Below, piece after piece: positions 49,066 to 61,300 of a DNA stretch of 64,000 nt. A program made the translations under genes and the position numbers. Where the stretch lies: assembly GCF_900005765.1 (NCBI RefSeq), contig NC_041681.1, positions 496,001 to 560,000 on the forward strand, written 5' to 3'. Each line of letters begins with the position of its first letter. Position 1 is the stretch's first letter. The notes beneath the pieces were generated by a model. That model did not search any database. It was not told where the DNA came from and saw nothing but the letters and a program-made list of their open reading frames with translations. This DNA is from Plasmodium relictum (Eukaryota; Apicomplexa; Aconoidasida; Haemosporida; Plasmodiidae).

Positions 49066-51219
49066 AGTTTAATAAGTATTAGTCATTTAAACAAGATATT
49101 GCTAGGAATGTTAATAAAGAAATAAAAAATAAAATGCATATATATATAAGAAAAAAGTTACTGAACAAAAATATACACTAGTTATAAAATTAACAAAAAT
49201 TAAAGTTAATATTTAGTGATAACTACAATAATTGTTCAATCATTTTATTTTTAAAACTAAATTTTAAAAAGATCACCATGTTTCTTAGGTATATAAAATA
49301 TTATATGTTTAATTAAAAGATATGATATGCAATTTGAAAAAAGAAGAATAAAAAAAAAAAAAAAAAATAAAATAAAATAAAATAAAATAAATAAATAAAA
49401 TATAATAAAAACAAAAGAAAAAATACATAAATGTAATGAATATATATAAAATTTAATAGCATCTAATTTTTTTATAAATTATATTATTTATAATAGATTA
49501 CAGAGAATGAATTTTTTAATATTTATCAGGTACAGTGAACATAGAGTTTATTTCAAAAAATTTTAAATGTAAAATATTTGAAATATTACTAAAATATTTT
49601 TTCTATTATTCATTTCCTATAGAATACTAATAAAATTGTCTAACATAAACAATATATATAGAAAAATACATAATTTTTATTTTCCTTTTTTATTTTTTCG
49701 TAGCCATTTTAATTTTTAATAAAATTTTCTATAAGAATGGAAGAAGATAAAAAAAAAAAAAAATTAAGCATTAAACATTCTTATTTTATTTATATCTTCT
49801 TTTTAGTTATGTATTCATTTATCTACCTTTTTCTTTTTTAACTTAATGCTACAAACTATTTATAAGTTTAATATTGTATTGTAATTTTTTTTTCATAAAA
49901 AGTTTATTAATTATAATTAAAATGAAAAAAAAAAAAATGAACAAAAAATTAAAGTTATATATTCAATAATAGTAAAATTTTTAAAAATAAAAAAAAAAAA
50001 AAACAAATGACTTTTAACAATAATTTCAATATATTTATATTTTCATTAAAATAAAGTATTCAAGTTTAAAATTTTTTTTTTCTTTTACAGGTATTTATTA
50101 TAAATAAATGTTTGTATATATAATATAAAAATATGAAGTCTTGTTAAAGATAATAAGAATATATTTTTAAGCAATCATTAAAATAATATAAATTGACAGT
50201 AAACAAAAATAATAAAATAATTAAAAAAAAAAAAAGAAAAAAAAATTAAATTTATGTATAATTTTTTTTATATTTCTACTAATGTTAACTATTAAAGTCT
50301 TTATTAAAAAAAAAAAAAAAAAAAAAAGAATAAAATAAAATATAAAAAAGGAGAAAATATTGTGAACAAGAGTATTAAAATAAAATACAATAAAAGAAGG
50401 AAATAAAAAAAAAAAAAAAAGAAAAAAGAAAAAAGAAAAAAGAAAAAAGAAAAAAGAAAGTGAAAATAGCTTTAAAACATTTTGATAAAAAAATTATTCC
50501 ACTATAAATATAATGAATATCATATTAATGTATTATATAAATATATATATTTTTTTTGTTTTACTATGTGTTTCATTTTTTATCTTGAGTTATATTTTTG
50601 TTTCACATTTTTATGATACTTTTTGCTTTATATCATTTTTAAAATAAATTAAATTTATTTTTTTAATATCTTTGTTTTAATTGTAAATTTTTTCTTAGGA
50701 AAAACAAAAAATAAGTTTATCAAAATATGAAAAACATTTATATGTAATTTCTAAAACATTGAAAAACGTTTTTTTTTAAAAATACAAATAAATAATTTAG
50801 TTTTATATTTTATATATAAAAGCATGCATAAAATATTCACAAACAAAAAAAAAAAAAAAAAATTGTACTTGTGTTCATGAATATGTTAAAAAAAAAAAAA
50901 AGTCAGAAAAATTTATAAAGCTTTATTAAAATTTTTACCTTTAAAAAATTTTTTTTTTTTTTTTTTTGCTATTTTATATTGGTAACCCGTTTTTTTCATC
51001 TTTTATTTTCACAATTTTACTTTCTTCTTATTCTTAAATCTTTTATCAATTCTTTTTTTTTTTTTTTTTAATTTGTAATTTTATTTAATTCTTGAATCTA
51101 AATTTCTTTTTTCTTTTTTTTATGTTTTACCATTTATTTTGTTTATTCCCCAAGTTAATTTAATTAATGTGTTAGATTACTATTTATATAAAATATTTAT
51201 TTATATATTTATTTATAAT
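49066..51219. other. intergenic region upstream of the RE-repeat gene
   Basis: About 2.2 kb between two minus-strand genes. It contains many A and T runs, a GAAAAAA heptanucleotide array at 50420-50457, and a GCATGCAT word at 50822-50829. No gene is recognised. Confidence 0.55.
50420..50457. repeat. GAAAAAA heptanucleotide tandem repeat
   Basis: Five to six perfect copies of GAAAAAA follow a poly-A run and end in GAAAG. Confidence 0.95.
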
Positions 51220-52341
51220 TTAGGCGATATTTCTATTTTTATTACCTATACCTTTTTGGTGCAAATCTTTCCAATCATCCCATTCTTTATCAAAAATTTC
51301 TTTTTCTCTTTCTTTTTTTGAACATTCTTTATAATAGTCATCATTTTTATCATTTTTTAAATCTTGACTTTCATCATTTTCATTTTCATCAATTTTTTGA
51401 TTTTTATCATTAGTACCTTCTAAAGAATATTCCATTTCAATTTTTGCGCACTTATCTAATGAAATAGTTGGTAAGTTATGAGAAGGTTTGAAAACTAAAT
51501 CTTTATAATAGTTTCTAATTTGAGTAACATCAGATAATTGCATTTTTTTTTTAATACTAAAAAACCAAGGCTTTCTTACTTGATTTTTTTTTACATCAGA
51601 ATTTTTGTCATTTTCGTTTTTTTCTTTTTCATTATTTCTTATTTCCAAAAACTGTAGTTCAGTATCTATTAAATCAATTATATTCAATGTTTGTATAAAT
51701 TTACACTTTATGAGAGATATATACATTTCTCTGTTGTCGTCACAAGTATCATCAATATCATCACCTTTCTTATTTTTTAAATTATTTTTAAATATTTCCT
51801 CAAACATTTCTTGATATTTTTTTTCATCTTTTGTTCTTTTTATTTTTATATTTCTTCTATTCACTAAGTTTACATTATCGTCATCAAATAAATAATCATC
51901 CATTTTAATTATTTTATAAATATTTATCAAACTAATGTACTCATGAAAATATAATTTGGAATCTTTTAATCTTTCAAAACGTATGTTAATATTTATTGTT
52001 TCATAAGTTAAAAAACCCAATATAAATGGGATTAACAAAAATTTTAAATATTTCGTGTTTATGTCATCTAACTCTTCATTTTTAGAAAACATATCACATC
52101 TATTTATATATTTACCTAAATGCTTAAAAGCAAATATTAATTCATCAATTATTTCATCTTTATTACTTATGATTTCTTTCTTTTTTATTTTTACATTAGA
52201 ATCTAATTTTAAAAATTCTACAAATTCTTTCTTATGAAAAATGGATTCATAACTATTAACACCTTTTGTATTTTTTACGATATAATCATCAAATAAAATA
52301 TAAAAATAATCAAATAAAGATATTACTTCCTTTATTTCCAT
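51220..52341 (-). CDS. TAP42: TAP42/alpha4 family PP2A regulatory protein
   Basis: A single exon encodes 373 residues, close to the family's usual 340-370. The N-terminal two thirds is helical, with IPFILGFLTYETININIRFERL near residues 101-123, as in the TPR-like helical bundle of TAP42. The C-terminal family signature is clear: the KPWFFSIKK segment, then LPTISLDKCAKIEMEYS, and near the end EKEIFDKEWDDWKDLHQKG followed by GNKNRN, which matches the REWDDWKD-hP-G-GN motif of human alpha4. The family binds and stabilises free catalytic subunits of PP2A, PP4 and PP6 and connects them with TOR signalling in yeast. An acidic stretch (DENENDESQ) precedes the signature. The start is the first Met after an AT-rich leader. 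Confidence 0.94.
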   Translation of the reverse strand: MEIKEVISLFDYFYILFDDYIVKNTKGVNSYESIFHKKEFVEFLKLDSNVKIKKKEIISNKDEIIDELIFAFKHLGKYINRCDMFSKNEELDDINTKYLKFLLIPFILGFLTYETININIRFERLKDSKLYFHEYISLINIYKIIKMDDYLFDDDNVNLVNRRNIKIKRTKDEKKYQEMFEEIFKNNLKNKKGDDIDDTCDDNREMYISLIKCKFIQTLNIIDLIDTELQFLEIRNNEKEKNENDKNSDVKKNQVRKPWFFSIKKKMQLSDVTQIRNYYKDLVFKPSHNLPTISLDKCAKIEMEYSLEGTNDKNQKIDENENDESQDLKNDKNDDYYKECSKKEREKEIFDKEWDDWKDLHQKGIGNKNRNIA

Positions 52342-53740
52342 ATTTGTTTTTAGTGTTTTATTTATCTAAATATTTATATAAATGTATACATGTATACTAT
52401 ACTATTTTATCTATTTATTTATTTATTTTTTTTTTTTTTGAAACTTTCTAAATTTCTGTTATCATATTTTTGTAATATTAAATAAATTAAAAATATAAAG
52501 TTATTAATACTTTTTTTTTTTTTTTTTTCTTATTTTTTTTTGTCGTTTTATTCTATCTTTTCTTTAAATTAACATAAGCATAAGAAGTATTAATAAGATA
52601 CTATATTAATGTTCATGAAATTTTATCTTTTGTTTTTTAATTTTTGAAGAAACATACCTTATTATTATATACTACTTTTATAAAATTACGAAACAAAATA
52701 ATAATAATGTTGCATGAAAACTTTTTAATTTAATTGAATGCAAATAATTATGTATTTTTTTTTAATACTTTAGAAAAAAATATAATAATAGAGAGAGAGA
52801 GGGAAAAAAAAAAAAAAACCTATCTAAATAAAAAAAATATGAACAAATAGAAAATAAGTTTAAAAGCGACGATATAAAAAAAAAGAAAAAAAAAAAAAAA
52901 AAAACGATAACATATTTTTAAAGTAAAATAAAAAAAACTAAAATTAGTTAAATTGAAATTATTAAAATAAAAATGAAATACAGTAAAAAAAATAAGATAA
53001 AATAAAATTAAATAGTATTAAATAAACCAAAATAATATTATATAAAATTAAATGAAATTAAAAAAATAAAATTAGAATACATGTGTCTTTTATATAAATA
53101 AATTTCCTACATTATTATAAATATATATATAGAAAAAAAAAGTAATATACTATTTTTTTTTATTTATAAGAAGATAAAGAAAATAAAAACGTTGTAAAAT
53201 TTATTTTTAAAGAAAGTGTAAAATTTTATTTTATAAAAAAGTAACTTATTACAACTTTGAATATAAATATATAGGATATATTAGCTAGTATATATATTAA
53301 TTATTTGTTACCATTATAAAAACTTAGCAAAAATAAAGTTGTTTAAATATCAATGTAGATTATAAAAATTATAAGTTGTTAATCATAAATTACTAAAATA
53401 AAGAAGGAAATTATGAAGTTATTATATTTCTTTATATATATAATTTTTTCTTTTTTTTTTTTTTTTTGTGTCAGAGAAATTTGCATTAAAAATAAAAAAT
53501 AAAAATTATTTTTAATAATAAAGATAAGGTTTTTTATATAGTTAAAAATGTGCTTACAAATAGTAAATTTTTAATTACATTTCAAAAATTAATTCATTGA
53601 AATACTTTTTGAATAACTTATTATTTTATTTATTTTTTTTTTTTTTTTATGAAAATTTTTTATTATCTCCTATTGTGTATTTTTGTTAACTATTTATGTT
53701 CTTACTATTATTATTTTTTTATTTATATTAATAAAAAATT
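52342..53740. other. divergent promoter region (TAP42 / COQ3)
   Basis: About 1.4 kb between head-to-head genes, with long poly-A and poly-T runs and a short GA dinucleotide run at about 52790-52802. I see no gene and no clear site. Confidence 0.55.
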
Positions 53741-54883
53741 ATGAAGAAAATATTAAATGAATATAAAAATAATGTAATTAAGTTTTCTCAAGTTAACAAA
53801 AAGTTTTACTCTGAAAAAATTGTTGACGAAAAAGAGAAACTTTTTTTTAATAACTTAAGTAATAAATGGTGGCATAAAAAAGAAAATGAAAACTTTTGTG
53901 ATATTTTAGAAAAAGTAATAGGAAAAAATTTATATAGCTTACATGATTATAATAAATATAGATTTGACTTTATATTTAACAATTATGAATTTATATATTT
54001 TCAAAAGTTAAAAAAACAAAAAAAATTTAATAAAAAAATAAATATTCTAGACATAGGATGTGGGGCAGGTATATTATGTGAATACATGAAAAATAATATT
54101 TATTATTTTTTAATTAAAAATAATATCATATCTGAAACATACAATTCATCATTAGAAAAAGTAGAAGTAAATATTGATGGTATAGATATATCAAATAACT
54201 TAATTGATTTGGCAAAGAAAAGACAAGAAGAAAATGAAATAGAATATAATAAAATAGAAGAAAACAGTAATATAAATATTAATTTAAATTATACAAATTG
54301 TGATATAGTTCATTTAGTGAATTCAAATAAATTAAATGAAAAAAAATATGATATAATTATTTCTTCAGAAGTTATTGAGCATATACCTAATAATAAAAAA
54401 ATATATTTCATAAAGTGTATATCTGAACTATCTAAACCTAATGCATTAGTTGTATTTACTTCTATTAATAAAAATTGTTTCTCTTATTTTTATACAATAA
54501 TATTGGCCGAATATATAACAGGAATAATTAAAAAGGTATGTTATATCAAATAAATGATCATTATTCATGCCCTTATTTATTTATTTATTTTTTTTTTTTT
54601 TTTTGTATTTTATATTTATAAATAACTTTTTTTTTTTTTTTTTGTATTTTATAGCTATAAATAACTTTTTTTTTTTTTTTTTTTAAAGGGAACACATGAT
54701 TATCAAAAATTTATTGATATAAAAGAGCTAAACAATATTTGTGAATATTTTAATTTAAATAATATAAACACAAAATATGTCATATATCTTCCTATTATTA
54801 GAAATTATTTTACAACTAAAAAATTGAAATTGTTATATCTTTCAGCTTTTATTTATAAAGAAAAAAAAGGAACTTTAACTTGA
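53741..54883 (+). CDS. COQ3: ubiquinone biosynthesis O-methyltransferase
   Basis: Two exons, 53741-54535 and 54689-54883, join through a GTATGT...TTAAAG intron in phase 0, giving 329 residues. The class I methyltransferase SAM motif ILDIGCGAGIL is at about residues 101-111, followed by NIDGIDISNNLIDLAKKR (acidic strand-2 loop), then YDIIISSEVIEHIPN (the UbiG/COQ3 SEVIEH signature). ILAEYITGIIKK at the exon junction continues into GTHDYQKFI, the COQ3 P-K-G-T-H-D-w-x-K-F motif. The enzyme makes both O-methylations in ubiquinone synthesis at the mitochondrial inner membrane. The N-terminus (MKKILNEYKNNVIKFSQVNK) is basic with few acidic residues and can serve as a mitochondrial presequence. A 39-bp duplication sits in the intron. 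Confidence 0.94.
54605..54683. repeat. 39-bp tandem duplication inside the COQ3 intron
   Basis: GTATTTTATATTTATAAATA followed by AC and poly-T begins at 54605 and is repeated from 54644 with a three-base difference (ATAGCTATA instead of ATATTTATA). The second copy creates an extra AG just after a pyrimidine-rich stretch. Splicing there would hit a stop at once, so the true acceptor is at 54687-54688. Confidence 0.9.
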
Positions 54884-55611
54884 AATTAAAAAAAAAAAAA
54901 AAATATAGTTCCTATCTATAAATTTTTTACATAAATTCTTTTTTGGTAATTTTGTAAAAAAAATTTATAATCTTTCTTTTTAATATATATATATATATAA
55001 ATTTTTTAGAAGTAAACAATTTTTATTGTATACGTTTAAAAAAAAATCCTTAAGTTTTTGTTTTTTTTTTAAATAAATTTTTTTAAAGCATATAATTTTT
55101 ATTATAATTATGAAAAATCTTAAACTTACAAAAAAAAATTGTAAAAATTGTGATTGTTTCTTTTTCTAATTTATATTTAATATATGCTTTTTTGCAAAAG
55201 AATATAAAAAAAAAAAAATACTGTGTATAATATTTTTTTTTTTTTTTTTTTTTGTATTGATTTTCTCAGAGGTATTAAATAAAAATAAGTAAAAAAAAAA
55301 ATTTTAAATAAAATTTTAAAATATTCTACAATTTTGAATAAGTTTTTTTCTATAAAGAGGAATATGTTTAATTTTTTTATTCTATGAAATTCTATAAGAT
55401 ACTTTTTTTTTTTTTTTTTTTTTTATATCAAGATTATCAATTATAAATTTTTATATATTTGAAAGATGGAATTAAAACAATTAAAATAAAAAGATAAAGT
55501 TAAACTTGAGAAAAAAATATATTATAATTATGTAAAAAGAAAATAAATAATATAGAAAGAATTTTTAAAATTGTTTCATATTAAATTTAAAAAAAAAGAA
55601 AAAGAAAAAAA
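54884..55611. other. intergenic region upstream of PAM18
   Basis: A 730-bp tandem-gene spacer full of homopolymer runs, ending in an A-rich leader before the PAM18 start. Nothing else is recognised. Confidence 0.55.
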
Positions 55612-56143
55612 ATGTGGCCAGTTGTTATGTTATTATTTGGTGGTGGAGTTTTGTTTGCAAAAAAAGGAATAAATTATGTCAAAAATCAAAAAATAAATTT
55701 GAATAATAAAAAATTTTTTTTTCCTTCTAATTTTAATACAAACTTAAATATTTTTTTAAAAAATGATTTAAAAGGATTTGAAAGAAATATGTCAAAATCA
55801 GAAGCTTACAAAATTTTAAATATCAACCCAACAACAAATAAAGAAAAAATAAGAGAAGTTCATAAGCAATTAATGTTAAAAAATCATCCAGATAACGGAG
55901 GTAAAGAAAAGATTATTTAGAATTTCAAATACCTTTAATTATGATACTACTCTTTTTATTTTTATTAATGATTTTATAAAAATGTTGTGAAATTGAAAAC
56001 ATATCATTCTTTTTATATTTATTTATACTCATTTATATTTAATTTTATTTTATATTTTTTCACTTATCTTTTTTTTTAAATATCTAGGATCAACATATAT
56101 AGCAGCAAAGGTTAATGAAGCTAAAGACGTTTTACTAAAATAG
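55612..56143 (+). CDS. PAM18: PAM18/TIM14, J-protein of the mitochondrial import motor
   Basis: Two exons, 55612-55900 and 56088-56143, join in phase 1 and give 114 residues, the family's usual length. A short hydrophobic segment near residues 3-17 (PVVMLLFGGGVLFAKKG) is the single membrane anchor. GFERNMSKSEAYKILNINP leads into the J-domain, which has the HPD tripeptide at residues 92-94 within LKNHPDNGG. Exon 2 adds STYIAAKVNEAKDVLLK, the conserved J-domain end. The protein sits in the inner membrane with its J-domain in the matrix and stimulates mtHsp70 ATPase during TIM23 import. The intron falls just after HPDNGG, so the unspliced frame ends early in KEKII and would miss the last helix. 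Confidence 0.95.
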
Positions 56144-56767
56144 TTTAATATCTTACTCTTTTTTTTGAATATCTAGTTTTTCTGTGATAAGTTAAAGAAA
56201 AAAAAAGTAAATATATACACTTATGTGCATATTATTCTTAATTTGATTTCTAATTTTTTTATTTTTTTATTGTTTTTAATTTAAATTCCAGATTATCTAA
56301 TATATTTTAAAATATATTAGTAAAATGTTCTCAAAAAAAACACGTATATAGACAGTATTGAAAAAATATATATATATAAGCTTTTTTAAATTTGTTATAT
56401 AATTAAAAACAAAAAAAAATTAATTTTTTTTTTTTTTTTTTTGAAATAAGAAATAGTAGAAATTTTTTAAAATATGCTGCATTATTAAAAAAAAAAAAAA
56501 TAAAAGAGCTGTTATATATTTCAGAAATGTTTGCAAATAAAAAGAAGAAAAAAAAAATATATATATATAACTATTTTAAGAAGCTAGAAATAAAAATATA
56601 AATATATATATAGATAGATGTTTTTCATCTAATTAGTTCTTTAGAATTTTTTATTTTTATTTTAATAATATTTTTTTATTTTTTTTTTCTCTCTTTTTTG
56701 TTAATAATTTTGAATATATTTTTTTATATTTTAATTTCTATCTTATAATGATAAATATAAAATAAAT
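56144..56767. other. intergenic region upstream of the coiled-coil gene
   Basis: A 620-bp spacer with AT microsatellites (about 56564-56575 and 56602-56612) and homopolymers. No gene is recognised. Confidence 0.55.
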
Positions 56768-58021
56768 ATGAAAGAAATTATAAGTAACAGTACTATACTA
56801 ATAAATAAATTACATTCGAAAAATTTGAATGATGAAAATGTAGACACAGTTATAAATGATGAAAAAATAGTAAATGAAAACTTGAAAAAAGAAAATGAAA
56901 AAATTAAAGAGAATAATTTAAAAATACAAAGTAAATTATTAAGTTTTATTGAAGACAATAATTTTGTATACGAAAGTAATTCAATTGAAGATGAGAAAAA
57001 ATATAAACAAGTCTTGACATCTGTTATTGAATATGTAGAAAAATTAAAAATAGTTGATAATCACATGAAGAATGAAACTTATCTTTTGCTTGAAGAATTT
57101 TTTAAGTGTATTAGAGAAGTAATAATTAAGCAAAACGATTTATGGTATTTCAAATTTCTTTTTTTTTTTTTTTTTAATATAGATCAAAATTTAACTTCAT
57201 TTTAATTCTTTATTTCTACTGTTTTATTTTATCATTTTTATTTTTTTTTTTTAAGTTATTTAATAAAGGAAGATATGAACTATTTTAGAATATCAGGAAA
57301 AGAAGACATATTTAGAAAAAACTTGTTAACATTAAGAAAATTATATGAACATAATAGCATACTTAGGTCTCAGATTTCTTTATTTAACAAGTTTAAATTA
57401 AAAAATGAAAACTTAATTCATGCAGATTTTGAACAATTAGAATTAAAATATAAAAATTTAAAAAATAAAGAAAATAATTTAGGAAAAAAAATTGAAAACC
57501 TTAATAAAAAAATTAGGAAATCTACAGAAGTACAAATTATAGAAGAAAAAAAAAAAAAAAAATTAAAAATAGATAAAATGCATATATTTAACTATTATTA
57601 ATAATTTTTCTTTTTTTTTTAAAGAAAAAACTACACTATGATGAAAAGAACTTGTATTTAGAAAAATTATTGAATGAGAAAATTATGTTGTTAGAAGAAT
57701 CGTATGATACTATTAAAAATAAAAAAACATTATTAAATGATTTAAAAAAAAAAAAAGAGGAATCAATTAAAAAATATAATGAAGCAGAAACAAATGTATT
57801 AACGAAAAATGTATTTGAAGGATTCCATGAAAAGAAACAATATTTCAATAAATTAAAAATAATGGTCAAAAAAAAAATGTACATTTATTACCTAAGATTT
57901 ATATTTTAATATTCTACTTATATATATTATTACTATTTATATAACTTTTCGTTAGATGGAAGAATTGAAAAAAGAATATGAAAACTTAAGTAAAGGAGAA
58001 AGAAAAGAACAAACAATATAA
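56768..58021 (+). CDS. coiled-coil protein of the CCDC113/CCDC96 type, probable axonemal
   Basis: Four exons, 56768-57144, 57256-57529, 57625-57864 and 57956-58021, keep frame and give 318 residues. Exon 2 holds LIHADFEQLELKYKNLKNKE, which matches the family hallmark DFEQLK-EN-L--K, followed by a second match in exon 3 (KKLHYDEKN, like the family EKLHFVQEEN) and the ending EELKKEYENLS in exon 4. CCDC113 and CCDC96 are ciliary or axonemal proteins, so a role in the male-gamete flagellum is the natural inference. Almost the entire protein is predicted helix. The donors of introns 2 (GTACAA) and 3 (GTCAAA) are poor; both fit phase 0, but an indel in the long A run near 57545 could hide a better site. 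Confidence 0.6.
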
Positions 58022-58267
58022 GAAAATAAATTATAGTTGTATTGAATTTACATACATAAGTAAACTATGTGCTTATAAATAAAATTTATTATCTGAAATA
58101 AAAATAAAATTAATAAATATGATATATAGAAAAAAAGAAAATTTATAATAATATGAAACAAGTATAAAAAGTGCAAATAGAATATTGCAAAAAATTGTTT
58201 TTATTTCAAAATTATTTTAATTTATAAGTTATTCAAAAAATAGTTATACTTTTTATTTAGGAAAGGA

Positions 58268-58298
<31 letters not shown>

Positions 58299-58398
58299 GA
58301 CATTAAAAACAAAAGAATTATAAAATACAAATAAATAGAAATTGAACAAAATTATATATATATATATATTTTTATATATATATATATATATTTTTTTT
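58022..58398. other. convergent intergenic region
   Basis: A 380-bp spacer between the 3' ends of the coiled-coil gene (+) and the pseudokinase gene (-). It holds TA microsatellites at about 58277-58299 and 58352-58390. No gene is supported. Confidence 0.6.
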
Positions 58399-61300
58399 TT
58401 AAAAATTGAAATTTTTTTTGAACCATGGATGATTTTTAAGATCATTAAAACAATGTTTTCTTTTAGAACATAACTAAAAAAAAAAAAAAAAATAATAATA
58501 ATAATAATAATTTAAACATACAAATATATAATGAAGAAATAAAAATTTTTTTTTTTTCTTTTACTTCAAAACAAAAATTTTTTAATTCAAAAGAAACAAA
58601 ATGAGGAAAAAAAAAATTAGTATTGTGTACCTTTTCTACAATATCTTCCTAAGAAAAGAAGAAATTAACAAAATAAATTATAATAAAAAGAATTATATAT
58701 ATAATAATTAAAAATAAATAAATTTTCTATTTTAATATATATATATATGTTATATATTTTTACAAATTTATTTGAATAGTATGTATTATATTTGGTACAC
58801 ATTTCATATATTAAAACTGCTACACAAAAAAAATCAAATTCGTAATCTTTTTCAGCTATTAAAAAAAAAAAAAAAAAAAAGAAATATATATATATCACTA
58901 AAAAACTGAAAGAATCTTAAAAAAAAAAAAAAAAAATCCATTTACTTGCATCAATATTGGCGAAATCAAAATTAAATACTTTAATAATACCATGTTTATA
59001 TATATCAAAATATTTATTTATATTTTTATTTTTTTCATTTAAGATTTGTATTAATTCTTCTTTAGTATTTTTTTGTAAAATAATTATATTTGAAAGTAGA
59101 CCTACATAAAAATATATAAGAACAATAAGAAATATATAAATCTTGAAAAATTCATTTATATATAACTTTTTAAAAAATATCATATAATCCTCATTATTAT
59201 TATAATATATATATGTATATGTGCGTATTTTTAATATTACCATGAAAAATTATAAAATTACTATGCATATATTCAAGTAAGTCGATTATTTGATAAGCGT
59301 AAGAAGCAATAATACTCTCTTCAAAAGGAGTTGAATAAGATTTTAGAATATTTCCATGAATATTTTCAAATAATAAATATAACTTATTTTTATCAGCTGT
59401 TTTTCCCTTATATGATAAAATATTTAAATGTCTTAATCTTTTATGAAATAAAATATTATTAGCAACAATATCATTGCCATTAGTAGTGTTTAAATAAAAA
59501 GAATCGATGACATTGATCAAAAAAGAATAATTTTCATTTTTTAATTTACATTTGTATAAAGTGGATAAACCAAAATGACATAAATAATTATCTGATAATA
59601 CAAAATTATTGGTATCTATATTTAAATTGTCGTTATAATTAATTGTGTTTACACATAAAACATTATCATTATTCAAATTATTTAAATCATAATATTTATT
59701 TTGTAAATAGTCTATATTATTTTTTTTATCTGAATTATCACTTATTTTTTCTAATAACATAGAAATATTATTACTAAGAGATATATTTTTATCATTATTA
59801 CTATTAATATAATTGCTTTTTATAATACCAAAATTTAAGTTATTATGATTTTTATTTATTACATTTTCTTCCTCTTTTTCAAGTTTTAGATTATTATTCA
59901 ACTGGGAATTTAAAAAATTATTGTTATTTAAGAATGGATTATCAAATATAGTATTATTAACATTGTTATATTTATTTTTTATATTATTATAACTGAATTT
60001 ACTTATTTGATTAATTTCATTTACAATATATGGCTCATAATAATTATTATTGAATTTACATATATCTTTTGAATTATATTCTTTTAATTCATTTGAATTT
60101 TTAAAATCATTTCTCAATAATAAGTCATTATTTTTATCTTTAAATAAACATGAAGATTCATTTAAAGCATTATTTTGCATATTTTTTTCTTTTAATGTTA
60201 CTAAATTTTCCTTAAATAAATTATAATTTATACTTTTATTTTTCATTTTTTCACTAAAATTAAAATCATTTTTTTTATTCACATTGCTTATATTGTCGTT
60301 ATTTGTGATATTATTTAAATTATTAAAATCATTAACATTAGCATTGCAAATATTTGTATCATCATTATTTAAGTTATAATTACGATTTCTATTAAAATGG
60401 TTAATATATGTATTAATGTTATTGGATTCATTCATTTTATTGAAATGAATATCAGTATTATCTATTTTATTTAATCCTTTATTATTTTCATATAATTTTA
60501 GTCTTGTTTGACTTATATTTAAGTTAGGCTTGTGAACGCTTTTAAAAGGTAATGGCGGTAGAATTTTATTAACTACTTGTTTATTAGTACTTAAATTATA
60601 TGTATTATTTTGGTTAAATAGCTGCTTATTATCATTATAATTTAAATTGTTAGTATGCTCTTTTATGTTGGCTTTGTTTATACCGTTTATTAAATTAAAA
60701 TATCTACTATGCTGATCATTTGAATTAAAAAATGTATTTTTAGCAGTACTAATGTTAATATCTTTTTCCATATTATCTAAAATATTTTCTTTAATAACAT
60801 TATCAAATTTTATTAAGTTATTACTTGGATCCTCATTTTCATTTTTATTAAAATTGTTAAAAATATTTAAATTATTATTAAATAAATTTTTATTTTTAAA
60901 TATATCATTTTTGTTGAGATCATAACTGAAAGTTGTTCTATTTTTATTTAATAACTCATCATTTTCTTTATTCAGAATTCTACTATATTTATGAAAAAAA
61001 TTGTCATCTTTATTTAATATTTCTTCATTACCTTTCTTATTTATCATAAAATCATAATTGTTTAAATTATTAGGTATGTTTTTACTTACTTTTTCGTTCA
61101 TGTTATTTAACGTACTTACTATTCTGTTATCCTTTTGTTCAATATTTTTAAAATTAGAAATATTAACATCGTTAATATTTTTGTTAATAATATTGTTAGC
61201 ATCAAAATTATCGTCTTTATCAATTAGAGGATTAAAGTGATTTTTTAAATCAATATCTTTATCTTTTTTATTAAAATAAATTGTATTCATTTTTGTATCA

